Shown in pieces: positions 30,665 through 39,447 of a DNA stretch of 47,134 bases. The notes under the pieces are model-generated. The model was not told the DNA's origin and did not search any database. It saw nothing but the letters and a program-made list of their open reading frames with translations. The position numbers and the translations under genes were made by a program. Where the stretch lies: positions 1 through 47,134 of the forward strand of contig DPVM01000015.1 in assembly GCA_003526845.1 (NCBI GenBank). Direction: 5' to 3'. How positions within the stretch are numbered: the first letter of the stretch is position 1; each line of letters begins with the position of its first letter. The DNA comes from Oscillospiraceae bacterium. GTDB taxonomy: Bacteria; Bacillota; Clostridia; Oscillospirales; Acutalibacteraceae.

Positions 30665-33478
30665 ATGGCTAACAAATTTGTAACCGCGCTTTTCGGAGAT
30701 TATTCCAAAAAGGAAATCAAAAAGCTCCGAAAAACAATCGACAAGATTAATTCTCTTGGCGACAAATATGCAGAGATGGATGACAAAGAGCTCACATCTC
30801 AAACACAAAAATTTAAAGACAGACTTTCAGAGGGCGAAACTCTTGATGACATTCTTCCCGAAGCTTTTGCTGTTTGCCGTGAGGCTGCCGACCGTGTGCT
30901 CGGTATGCGTCACTTTGATGTTCAGCTTATCGGCGGTATAGTTCTTCATCAAGGCAGAATCGCCGAGATGAAAACCGGTGAAGGTAAAACACTTGTTGCT
31001 ACCCTTCCGGCTTATCTTAACGCACTTACCGGCGAGGGCGTTCATATCGTAACAGTCAACGATTACCTTGCAAAGCGTGACTCCGAGTGGATGGGCAAGC
31101 TTTATCGTTTCCTCGGCTTGAGCGTAGGTCTTATCGTTCATGAAAAGAGCAACGCAGAGCGCCAGGAGGCTTACAACTGCGATATTACATACGGCACAAA
31201 CAACGAGATGGGATTTGACTATCTTCGTGACAACATGGTGCAGTACAGAGAGCAAAAAGTTCAAAGAGGCCATGTATTTGCAATCGTCGATGAGGTTGAC
31301 TCAATCCTTATTGATGAGGCGCGTACTCCGCTTATCATCAGCGGTAAGGGCGAGCAATCGACAGACCTTTATCGCCGCGCAAACGATTTTGCAAAAACAC
31401 TCAAAATGGTTAAGGTTGCAAAGACCGATGATAAAGAAGATACCGAGGAGCAGTATGACGGCGACTTTGTAGTTGACGAGAAGGCTAAAACAGCCACACT
31501 CCTTAAGAGCGGTATCGAAAAGGCAGAGAAATTCTTCGGCGTTGAAAACCTTATGGATGTTGAAAACACAACACTTCTCCACCATATCGACCAAGCTATC
31601 AAGGCTCACGGCGTTATGACAAGAGATATCGACTATGTTGTTAAAGACGGTCAGGTTAAAATCGTTGACGAGTTCACCGGCCGTATTATGGAGGGCCGTC
31701 GTTACAACGAGGGCTTGCACCAGGCTCTTGAGGCAAAGGAAAATGTTAAGGTTGAACACGAAAGCAAAACTCTTGCAACAATCACCTTCCAAAACTACTT
31801 CCGTCTTTACAAAAAGCTTTCAGGTATGACAGGTACAGCCGCTACCGAGGCTCCCGAGTTTGACGAAATCTATAAGCTTGATGTTGTTGAAATTCCGACA
31901 AACAAGCCGCTTATCCGTGATGACAGACCTGACATTGTTTTCCAAACAGAAAACGGCAAATATCACAATGTTATCAAACAAATTAAAGAGTGCCACGAAA
32001 AAGGACAGCCTGTTCTTGTCGGCACAATCAGCATTGAAAAATCCGAGCACCTTTCAAAACTCCTCAAGAAAGAGAACATTCCTCACAATGTCCTCAACGC
32101 AAAGAACCACGAAAAAGAGGCTGAAATCGTTGCTCAGGCAGGTAAATACGGCGCAGTAACAATCGCAACAAACATGGCAGGCCGTGGTACCGATATTATG
32201 CTCGGCGGTAACGCAGAATTCCTCGCAAAAGCTCAAATGAAGAAGATGGAATTCACAAATGAGCTTATCAACGAGGCAACAGGCTTTGCCGAAACAGACG
32301 ATGAGGAAATCCTCAACGCGAGAAAGACATTTGTCGAGCTTGAGAAAAAATATAAAGACGAAATCAAGGAAGAGGCAGACAAGGTTCGCGAAGCAGGCGG
32401 CTTGTTTATCCTCGGCACAGAGCGTCATGACGCACGCCGTATCGATAACCAGTTAAGAGGTCGTTCCGGTCGTCAGGGTGACCCGGGTGTCAGCCAATTT
32501 TATCTTTCGCTTGAAGACGATCTTATGCGTCTTTTCGGCGGCGACAGAATGCAAAAGATGATGGTTAAGCTCACAGATGACGAGGATATGGAAATCAAGT
32601 CCAAGCTCATCACAAAGACCATCGAAAACGCACAAAAGAAGGTTGAGGGCAAGAACTTCGGCATTCGTAAGAATACACTTCAATACGATGATGTTATGAA
32701 CCGCCAGAGAGAGCTTATTTACGGTCAGCGTAACCAAGTGCTCGACGGACTTGACCTTACCGATTCAATCTTTAAGATGCTCGACCAAAATATTGACGAA
32801 TCTGTTAAGAATTACCTTTCCGGCGACAAGAAAGAGGATTGGAATGTTGACGGCCTCAGAGAGAAATATAAGAGCTGGCTCATCGCTGACGATAACGACT
32901 TCACCGATGTTGAAGACCTTACCGCTCAGGATGTAATCGAAGAACTTCAGGCAAGAGGTCACAAGCGCCTTGAGGATAAGAGAGATACACTCGGCGACGA
33001 TATGTTCCAAGAGTTTGAGAGAATGATTCTTCTCAGAAATGTTGATACATACTGGATGGACCACATTGACGCTATGGAAGAGCTTAAGAGAGGTATACAC
33101 CTCCGTGCTTACGCTCAGCGCGACCCTGTTGTTGCTTATCGTATGGAATCATATGATATGTTTGACGAAATGACAGCGGCTATCCGTGAGGATACTGCAA
33201 AAATGCTCCTTACTCTTATGCCGAGACATAAGGCAGATGTTCAGAGAAAGGCAGTTGCCAAGGTTACTTCAACCTCATCAAGCAGTGACGAATCAAATGC
33301 AAAGCAGGTTACAATCCGCAAGGAAAAGAAGGTTGGACCAAACGATCCGTGTCCGTGCGGAAGCGGCTTGAAGTACAAGAAGTGCTGCGGCTCACCTGCA
33401 AAACTTGCAGAAAAAGCTCGCCAAGAGCAGGAAGAGGCAAAAAAAGCAGCCGAAAAAGCTCACCGCAGAAGAAGATAA
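30665..33478 (+). CDS. secA: Preprotein translocase ATPase SecA
   Basis: SecA pushes unfolded preproteins through SecYEG with ATP. The 937-aa protein has the normal domains: NBD1 with MKTGEGKTLVATLPAYLN and VDEVDSILIDEARTPLIISG, the preprotein cross-linking domain (about 220-370), NBD2 with GTATEAPEF and NMAGRGTDIMLGG, the scaffold and wing domains, and the C-terminal zinc tail CPCGSGLKYKKCCG. The frame GSGRQGDPGVSQFYLSLEDD-like region (RSGRQGDPG) is standard. Codon use is clearly biased toward a small set, as expected of a highly expressed gene. GAGGTG precedes the ATG. Confidence 0.98.
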   Translation: MANKFVTALFGDYSKKEIKKLRKTIDKINSLGDKYAEMDDKELTSQTQKFKDRLSEGETLDDILPEAFAVCREAADRVLGMRHFDVQLIGGIVLHQGRIAEMKTGEGKTLVATLPAYLNALTGEGVHIVTVNDYLAKRDSEWMGKLYRFLGLSVGLIVHEKSNAERQEAYNCDITYGTNNEMGFDYLRDNMVQYREQKVQRGHVFAIVDEVDSILIDEARTPLIISGKGEQSTDLYRRANDFAKTLKMVKVAKTDDKEDTEEQYDGDFVVDEKAKTATLLKSGIEKAEKFFGVENLMDVENTTLLHHIDQAIKAHGVMTRDIDYVVKDGQVKIVDEFTGRIMEGRRYNEGLHQALEAKENVKVEHESKTLATITFQNYFRLYKKLSGMTGTAATEAPEFDEIYKLDVVEIPTNKPLIRDDRPDIVFQTENGKYHNVIKQIKECHEKGQPVLVGTISIEKSEHLSKLLKKENIPHNVLNAKNHEKEAEIVAQAGKYGAVTIATNMAGRGTDIMLGGNAEFLAKAQMKKMEFTNELINEATGFAETDDEEILNARKTFVELEKKYKDEIKEEADKVREAGGLFILGTERHDARRIDNQLRGRSGRQGDPGVSQFYLSLEDDLMRLFGGDRMQKMMVKLTDDEDMEIKSKLITKTIENAQKKVEGKNFGIRKNTLQYDDVMNRQRELIYGQRNQVLDGLDLTDSIFKMLDQNIDESVKNYLSGDKKEDWNVDGLREKYKSWLIADDNDFTDVEDLTAQDVIEELQARGHKRLEDKRDTLGDDMFQEFERMILLRNVDTYWMDHIDAMEELKRGIHLRAYAQRDPVVAYRMESYDMFDEMTAAIREDTAKMLLTLMPRHKADVQRKAVAKVTSTSSSSDESNAKQVTIRKEKKVGPNDPCPCGSGLKYKKCCGSPAKLAEKARQEQEEAKKAAEKAHRRRR

Positions 33479-33517
33479 TATACAGTAATTAATTATTACA
33501 TACCATTATAAAAAACA

Positions 33518-33560
33518 AAACACCGACAGAATATGAAAATTATCCTGTCGGTGTTTTTTC
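33518..33560. terminator. Bidirectional terminator between secA and the MATE gene
   Basis: ACACCGACAG (33520-33529) and CTGTCGGTGT (33545-33554) form a 10-bp stem with T6 after it on + and an A-run before it. Confidence 0.8.
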
Positions 33561-33660
33561 ATTTAAATGTTTTGAATTTTATGCAAAATGTCGGGGTTTC
33601 CGAAATTCGTATTTTTGGTGCCGAAATTTTTCATAATTATAATCTTTTATTAAATCGAGT

Positions 33661-35013
33661 TTATGCATTGTCGGGCAGCGTTTTCGACAGGGATTTGACC
33701 GCCTTTGAAAACGAAAAAATCAATAGCAATGCGCCCAATATCCAGCTGACCGGCTCGGCAATGCAAACGCCGGTATAGCCCAAAACGCCCGTAAGCGCAA
33801 ATGCGCAAATGCATTTTGTGACAAGCTCTATCGCGGAGGAAATCAGCGGCGGAACACGCCTGCCGATACTTTGTATGGATGTTCGCAAAACATACAAAAT
33901 GCCCAAAAACACATAAAACGGAAGATTAATAAACAAATATTTTTTGGCAGTTGCGATTATAAATTCGTTTTGCGTGTCGGTGACAAGGCGTATCATCGGC
34001 GTTGCAAGCAAATATACAATCGCCGTAAACACAACCGACATAATCAACTCGGCTGAAATCGACACCTTAATCGCCTTTTTAATCCTGTCAACCTTACCTG
34101 CGCCGTAATTTTGGCTTATGAAAGTTGCGCACGCAGTGCTTACCGTTATCATCGGTTGCATAAAAATTTCGACAATTTTGCGCGCGCCGAGATGCGCCGC
34201 AATAACGCTTTTGCCGAGAGAATTGATTGCGCCCTGCAAAATCAGCGAGCCGATTGCAAAAATGCAATTCATAAGTGCCATTGTAATACCTGCATAAAAC
34301 ATTTCGCCGTAAAGCGCCTTATCAAATCTGTAACTGTTTTTATCCGTTGAAAACCGCTTGTAATTCATTTTTATCGTGACGGCGCACAAAATGCACGAAA
34401 CGCCCTGAGCGATTACTGTTGCAAGCGACGCGCCCATAACGCCGAGATTGAATTTTGCAATAAAAACAATATCGAGAAAAATATTGAGAATTGTTGAAAT
34501 TATAAGAAAAATAATCGGCGTGAAACTGTTGCCGAGCGCGCGGAGCAAGTTTGCCTGCGCATTGTAGCACGCTGTTGCGGCAGTGCCCATAAACACGACG
34601 AAAACATATTTATACGCATCGTCAAAAACAGCGTCGGGCGTGTTTATCAAATGCAAAACGGGCTTGATTAGAGTGAGAGCAAAAAGCATTGCAATCACTG
34701 TCAGAACGGCGTTGAAAACAACGGTTGCCGCGATGCATTTTTTAATTTTTTCGTCATTCCTGCTGCCGAAATTTTTGGCAATTATCAGCGAAAAGCCACC
34801 GTTAAGTCCACCGATGAAATACATCAAAAAGTTGAAAAGTGAGCTTGTTGCGCCGATTGCGGACAAGGCGTCATCGCCCAAAAAATGCCCAGCAATAGCA
34901 GTATCGGCAAGATTGTATGCCTGCTGAAACAGGTTGCCGAACAGTATCGGCAGTGAAAAAGCAATTATAGCGCCGGTGACACTGCCGACTGTCATATCCT
35001 TTGTATTTTTCAT
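33661..35013 (-). CDS. MATE family efflux transporter
   Basis: This 450-aa polytopic protein has about 12 helices and two similar halves, the layout of the MATE cation/drug antiporters. The N-terminal PILFGNLFQQAYNLADTAIA segment is typical of the NorM/DinF-like group. It may export drugs or metabolites using Na+ or H+. Its start lies 4 nt after the GH30 gene stop, so the two are on one transcript. The pairing hints that the transporter may handle a product of the glycosidase reaction, but this is only inferred. Confidence 0.93.
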   Translation of the reverse strand: MKNTKDMTVGSVTGAIIAFSLPILFGNLFQQAYNLADTAIAGHFLGDDALSAIGATSSLFNFLMYFIGGLNGGFSLIIAKNFGSRNDEKIKKCIAATVVFNAVLTVIAMLFALTLIKPVLHLINTPDAVFDDAYKYVFVVFMGTAATACYNAQANLLRALGNSFTPIIFLIISTILNIFLDIVFIAKFNLGVMGASLATVIAQGVSCILCAVTIKMNYKRFSTDKNSYRFDKALYGEMFYAGITMALMNCIFAIGSLILQGAINSLGKSVIAAHLGARKIVEIFMQPMITVSTACATFISQNYGAGKVDRIKKAIKVSISAELIMSVVFTAIVYLLATPMIRLVTDTQNEFIIATAKKYLFINLPFYVFLGILYVLRTSIQSIGRRVPPLISSAIELVTKCICAFALTGVLGYTGVCIAEPVSWILGALLLIFSFSKAVKSLSKTLPDNA

Positions 35014-35017
35014 TAAA

Positions 35018-36388
35018 CTATTTTAATACAACGGTCAAAATGCTGTTGCCCTCGCAGTCGAATTGATTTTTGAAATTGCCGTTGTATGAATCCTCTAATT
35101 TTATATTTTGGGTTGATTTGATAATTTTCATTGATGAAAAATCGCCGTCAATCGTTATGCCGCAGGTGTCGCCCTCGTTGACGATGACAAGCACCGTTTC
35201 ACCCGACGGAGTAAGAAACGCAAACGCATTGAAATCGTTTTTGTCATCGCTCGGCCGAAAGCCTAAATCAAGCGCCGTTGAGCCGACGGGAACGAATTTT
35301 GAAAAGTGCGCAAAGCCGTAATATCGCTGTGCAATATACCAGTCGGAAAAATCATCGTTTGCGGTAATCAAGCCGTCGCTGTAATCAAAACCGTCCTCTT
35401 TAATTGAAAACTGATTGACTGCGACCCACGAGGTCCAGCTCTCGGCACCGCCGTAGATTAAATCCTGACCGATAATGCGTGCCGTAATAAGCGCACCTTT
35501 GAAATTTTTCGTGTGGCTTTTGTTCGGAAGCTCGCACCACTCGCTCATATCAAAGCGAAAATCGGGATATTTTGAAACAATATTTTGTTTAAACTCATAT
35601 CGTGCCGACGGATTGTTGTCGTTATGATATGAATGGTAAGCAAAAACATCGAGCACGCTCATTATCAACTCATCCGCCGTGAGTGCTTTGATATAATCAT
35701 ATGTATCCTCAAGCATACAGCCGCTTTCGGGTCCGTAGAGCCTGACACTCATATTGCGTGCAAGAATTTCCTCGGCGAAAATATGATAAATTTCGACAAG
35801 CTCCTCTTTTTCATAATGACAGCCCTCCTGCCAAACATCGGTGCCGCCCCATTTCCACTGCGGCTCGTTAATCGGGCTGATATATTTAACCGGCAAGCCG
35901 CAGTCGATAAAATGCTGTGCAACACACAAAACATAATCGGCAAATTTGCGGTAATTCATTTTGGGCAAATTGCAGGTGTGCCCGATGAGCGCACCCGACG
36001 CCTGACCGCTTGCGGTTTGGCTGTAATGCGGCGAGTTGCAAAACAAAATCAGGGTGTCGACATTGCCTGTTGCAAGCGATTTTTTCATAACCTCAACGGC
36101 ATTTTTATCGAGCGAAAAATCCCAAGATGATTTTTCCTCCTCCCTGTCATAGAGCAAAAAACTTTCGCTCCTGCGCCAAGGGTTTGGCACGCGGCAATTT
36201 CCCTCGTCCGTTCCGCCGCCGATATTATAGCGGTAAATGTTCAAACCGAGACCGTCACTGCCGTAAAGGAGCGACACGATTTTGTCCTGTGTTTCAGGCT
36301 CGGAACAATATTGACTCCACCAGCACGCCGAGGTTCCCCAGCCGTGAAGTATCTGCATTTTTTGGGGATTTGAAAGATTGATTTTCAT
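35018..36388 (-). CDS. GH30 family glycoside hydrolase
   Basis: This 456-aa enzyme has the GH30 (beta/alpha)8 barrel, starting with GWGTSACWWSQY, and an all-beta side domain at the C-terminus (about 375-456). The acid/base is E175 in SPINEPQWKW and the nucleophile is E283 in FDMSEWCEL. GH30 members cleave beta-1,6-galactan, beta-1,6-glucan, xylan or glucosylceramide. This one recalls the endo-beta-1,6-galactanase-like branch, with low certainty. It has no signal peptide, so it should act on imported oligosaccharides or glycosides. GGAG lies upstream of the ATG. It is first in a two-gene unit with the MATE transporter. Confidence 0.9.
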   Translation of the reverse strand: MKINLSNPQKMQILHGWGTSACWWSQYCSEPETQDKIVSLLYGSDGLGLNIYRYNIGGGTDEGNCRVPNPWRRSESFLLYDREEEKSSWDFSLDKNAVEVMKKSLATGNVDTLILFCNSPHYSQTASGQASGALIGHTCNLPKMNYRKFADYVLCVAQHFIDCGLPVKYISPINEPQWKWGGTDVWQEGCHYEKEELVEIYHIFAEEILARNMSVRLYGPESGCMLEDTYDYIKALTADELIMSVLDVFAYHSYHNDNNPSARYEFKQNIVSKYPDFRFDMSEWCELPNKSHTKNFKGALITARIIGQDLIYGGAESWTSWVAVNQFSIKEDGFDYSDGLITANDDFSDWYIAQRYYGFAHFSKFVPVGSTALDLGFRPSDDKNDFNAFAFLTPSGETVLVIVNEGDTCGITIDGDFSSMKIIKSTQNIKLEDSYNGNFKNQFDCEGNSILTVVLK

Positions 36389-36420
36389 AGCGTTTCTCCG
36401 ACAAAAATTTATTTGTTTTC

Positions 36421-36449
36421 AGTGTATCAACAGTGAATAAAAAAGTCAA
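36421..36449 (-). promoter_or_regulatory. Promoter of the GH30-MATE unit
   Basis: On the minus strand, TTGACT (36444-36449) and TACACT (36421-36426) have 17-nt spacing. Confidence 0.65.
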
Positions 36450-36454
36450 TAAAA

Positions 36455-36484
36455 TTGGACAAATCCGAATTAATTTTATATAAT
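36455..36484 (+). promoter_or_regulatory. Promoter of the Cof-type phosphatase
   Basis: TTGGAC (36455-36460) and TATAAT (36479-36484) have 18-nt spacing. The -10 box overlaps the ATG at 36483, which rules that codon out as a start. Confidence 0.7.
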
Positions 36485-36506
36485 GGTAAGCAAAGGCGGT
36501 AATAAT

Positions 36507-37340
36507 ATGACTGATAGAATAAAGTTGATAGGCATTGACCTTGACGGAACATTTTTAAAAGACGACAAAACGCTGTGCGACGGCGCAGCAGATACAATAA
36601 GACGCGCCGCAGAGGCAGGTATTTGCACCGTGCCGATAACGGGGCGACCGTTCAGCGGTATTCCTCAATGCATAAGGGATATTGACGAGATAAAATATGT
36701 TATTTGCTCCAACGGCTCCGAAATAATCGACTTTAAAAGCGGCAAAAGCATTTATTCGTCAACGCTCGACAACGAAACAGTGAACAAAATCCTTGCCGTT
36801 TTAAACCAAAGGGGCTGTCTGTATGAAGTTTTTGCCGACGGATACGGATATATCGACAAGACGGTTTACGGATTTTATAAGGAAAAATACACCGGCACGG
36901 TAATCGGCGAGTACATTTTTTCGTCACGAAAAGAATGTGAAAGCACAGCAGCGTTGTTCACATCGACTGACAAGGCGGCTGACGAGGTTTTTATTATCTG
37001 CAATGATGAGGAGGACAGGCGCAAAATCAAAGCCGAATTTAAGAGTTTTGACAATGTGCAGTTTTGTCTGCTTGCCGACAGATTCCTTGAAATAACAAAA
37101 AAAGGCACCGACAAGGGCGCGGCGCTGAAAAAAATTTGCGAGCATTTGAATATCGACACTGCGCAAACAATCGCATTCGGCGACGGTGAAAACGATTTGC
37201 AGTTTTTGGAAGTTGCCGGCACTGCCGTTGCAATGGCAAACGCCGTTGATTCGGTTAAGCAAAAGGCAGACATTGTTACAAAATCAAACAACGAAAACGG
37301 AGTTTGCGCCGTTTTAAACGATTTGTTGAGCAGAATTTGA
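36507..37340 (+). CDS. Cof-type HAD superfamily phosphatase
   Basis: This 277-aa cytosolic hydrolase of the HAD superfamily, Cof subfamily (cap type C2), removes phosphate from small metabolites such as sugar phosphates or nucleotide cofactors. The nucleophile and acid Asp are D11 and D13 in GIDLDGTFL. Motif II is ITGRPF, motif III holds the Lys of the KGTDKGAAL region, and motif IV is FGDGENDLQFL. The start at 36507 is preceded by AAAGGCGG. The substrate is unknown. The gene is followed by trxA after 83 nt. Confidence 0.92.
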   Translation: MTDRIKLIGIDLDGTFLKDDKTLCDGAADTIRRAAEAGICTVPITGRPFSGIPQCIRDIDEIKYVICSNGSEIIDFKSGKSIYSSTLDNETVNKILAVLNQRGCLYEVFADGYGYIDKTVYGFYKEKYTGTVIGEYIFSSRKECESTAALFTSTDKAADEVFIICNDEEDRRKIKAEFKSFDNVQFCLLADRFLEITKKGTDKGAALKKICEHLNIDTAQTIAFGDGENDLQFLEVAGTAVAMANAVDSVKQKADIVTKSNNENGVCAVLNDLLSRI

Positions 37341-37423
37341 TAACGGTTGACAAATATGGTAATATAAAACTGTAAGCAATATACAATATATAAATGTATG
37401 CTTATCGGAAAGGAAGTGTAACT

Positions 37424-37729
37424 ATGGTAAAAGAAATTACCAAGGATAATTTTGATAAAGAAGTAATCGCCGCTAACGGCAAGGTGCTTGTCGATTTTTG
37501 GGCAAGTTGGTGCGGTCCGTGTATGATGCTCGGCCCAATTGTCGACGAGGTGAGCGAAAAGATCGACAATGTTAAGTTCTGCAAGGTTAACTGCGACAAC
37601 GACAGAGAGCTTGCGCTTGAATACGGAATAAACGCAATTCCGTGTTTGCTTGTTTTTGAAAACGGCGAAATAATAAACCGCTCCGTCGGACTTGTCGAGG
37701 AGCAGGATATTGTCAATCTTGTAAAATAA
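37424..37729 (+). CDS. trxA: Thioredoxin
   Basis: This 101-aa thioredoxin keeps cytosolic proteins reduced and supplies electrons to enzymes such as ribonucleotide reductase. The active site is WCGPC (C30, C33) in VLVDFWASWCGPCMML, and the cis-Pro lies in NAIPCLLVF. Length is normal. A longer frame reaches 37394, but GGAAAGGAAG directly supports the ATG at 37424. Confidence 0.95.
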   Translation: MVKEITKDNFDKEVIAANGKVLVDFWASWCGPCMMLGPIVDEVSEKIDNVKFCKVNCDNDRELALEYGINAIPCLLVFENGEIINRSVGLVEEQDIVNLVK

Positions 37730-37738
37730 AAAAACAAA

Positions 37739-37778
37739 CCCCCGATGCACCGTATGATTGGCGCATCGGGGATTTTTT
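37739..37778. terminator. Bidirectional terminator between trxA and putP
   Basis: CCCCGATGC (37740-37748) and GCATCGGGG (37763-37771) form a 9-bp stem with T6 after it and an A-run before it, between convergent genes. Confidence 0.85.
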
Positions 37779-37791
37779 GTTTAAAATAATA

Positions 37792-39318
37792 TTATTTCAT
37801 ATTTTTTGCAAATTCAAAATCGTCAACAACGCTCTGCTCCGGTGCGGGAGTGAGGAGCGAAACAACGATATTTACAACAAGGCCGATAATGAATGCCGGC
37901 AAAAGCTCATAAATATCGAACACGCCGCCGAGCTTTGCAATGAGATATTTCCAAACGAAAACCATTACGCCGCCGACAACCATGCCTGCGATTGCGCCGT
38001 AGCGGTTTGTGCGTTTCCAAAACAGCGAAAGGAGCATAAGCGGTCCGAAAACTGCACCGAAACCTGCCCACGCAAACGAAACAATGCCGAAAACGGATGA
38101 GTTTGCGTCCCACGCGATAACAACACCGATAACCGAAATGATAATAAGCGTTAAACGCGCAACAATCATCTCTGCCTTTTCGTCGAGTTTGATTTTGAAA
38201 AGTCCGCCGATGATATTTTCACTTGCGGCAGACGATGCGGCAAGGAGCTGACTGTCTGCGGTTGACATTGTGCTTGCAAGAATGCCGGCAAGGATTACAC
38301 CGGCGAGAAGAGCAGGAACAACACCGAATTTTGAAAGCAGATCTGCGACATGAACAATTATTGTTTCGCTGTCCTTAAATGCAGGAAGAGCGCCGTTTTT
38401 AACCATGCCCATTCCGACAATGCCGATAAGAACGGCAACCGCCATCGAAATAACAACCCAAACGGTTGCAACACGCCTTGAAAGCTTGATTTTATTTGGG
38501 TCCTCAATAGCCATAAATCTCAATAGAATGTGCGGCATACCGAAGTAACCGAGACCCCACGCCAATGTCGAAACAACCGACAGCGCGCCGTATGTGCCTG
38601 CTGAATTTGTTTCGGCATTATAGCCTTTGAAAAAGTCGAGATAACCGTCGAGGCTTTTTGCATTTTGCATTACGGCGTCCATTCCGCCTGCCTGATTGAT
38701 GCCGAAAATGAGAACGATTATAAGTGCAATCGTCATAATAATTGACTGAATAAAGTCGGTAATTGATGCGGCATTAAATCCGCCGAGCGAGGTGTAGCCG
38801 ACAATGATAATTGCCGAAACAACCATTGCAATGTGGTAATCAATGCCGAAAAGCGTGCCGAAAAGCTTGCCGCACGCAGAAAAGCCCGACGCTGTATAAG
38901 GAACAAAAAATATAATAATCATAAGCGCCGCAATTGCCATGATTATATTGCTTTTGTCCTTAAATCTGCGAGAGAAGAAATCGGGAATTGTGATTGCGCC
39001 GATATGCTCCGAATAATTACGGAGTTTTTTGGCAACGATGAGCCAGTTTAAATATGTACCGATTGCAAGACCGATAACTGTCCAACCTACCTCGGCAACA
39101 CCCGATGCAAGCGCAAGTCCGGGTAAGCCCATAAGCAGATAGCTTGACATATCCGATGCCTCAGCACTCATTGCCGTTACGAGCGGGCCCAATTTTCTGC
39201 CGCCCAAATAGAAATCGCCGACATTTTTTGTCTTTTTTGAATACACTACGCCAATCATTACCATAGCTACAAGATATATGGCAATTGAAATCATAATGCA
39301 AATTTGTGATTTGGTCAT
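37792..39318 (-). CDS. putP: Sodium/proline symporter PutP
   Basis: This 508-aa SSS-family symporter imports proline with sodium. About 13 helices are visible. The signature near the N-terminus (FYLGGRKLGPLVTAMSAEAS, then SDMSSYLLMGLPG) and GLGYFGMPHILLRFMAI are typical of PutP. The terminator at 37739-37778 closes it, and AAAGGAAAAGG precedes the ATG. Other SSS substrates such as pantothenate or sialic acid are less likely from these motifs. Confidence 0.92.
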   Translation of the reverse strand: MTKSQICIMISIAIYLVAMVMIGVVYSKKTKNVGDFYLGGRKLGPLVTAMSAEASDMSSYLLMGLPGLALASGVAEVGWTVIGLAIGTYLNWLIVAKKLRNYSEHIGAITIPDFFSRRFKDKSNIIMAIAALMIIIFFVPYTASGFSACGKLFGTLFGIDYHIAMVVSAIIIVGYTSLGGFNAASITDFIQSIIMTIALIIVLIFGINQAGGMDAVMQNAKSLDGYLDFFKGYNAETNSAGTYGALSVVSTLAWGLGYFGMPHILLRFMAIEDPNKIKLSRRVATVWVVISMAVAVLIGIVGMGMVKNGALPAFKDSETIIVHVADLLSKFGVVPALLAGVILAGILASTMSTADSQLLAASSAASENIIGGLFKIKLDEKAEMIVARLTLIIISVIGVVIAWDANSSVFGIVSFAWAGFGAVFGPLMLLSLFWKRTNRYGAIAGMVVGGVMVFVWKYLIAKLGGVFDIYELLPAFIIGLVVNIVVSLLTPAPEQSVVDDFEFAKNMK

Positions 39319-39362
39319 ATTCCTTTTCCTTTCATAACTTTAAAATCGTAAAAATACAGTTT

Positions 39363-39391
39363 ATAATAACATATTTGCGGCACAATTGCAA
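39363..39391 (-). promoter_or_regulatory. Promoter of putP
   Basis: On the minus strand, TTGCAA (39386-39391) and TATTAT (39363-39368) have 17-nt spacing. Confidence 0.6.
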
Positions 39392-39447
39392 ATAAAGTAT
39401 TGATTTTGTCAAAGTCTTATGTTTTAATACTCTCGGTGATAGACAAA

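Noticed and set aside
36483..36506. ATG at 36483 as start of the Cof-type phosphatase
   Set aside because: It lies within the -10 box of the only good promoter; ATG 36507 has AAAGGCGG upstream.
36875..37750. 291-codon minus-strand frame opposite the phosphatase and trxA
   Set aside because: It runs antisense across two well-supported genes and their gap and has no translation signals.
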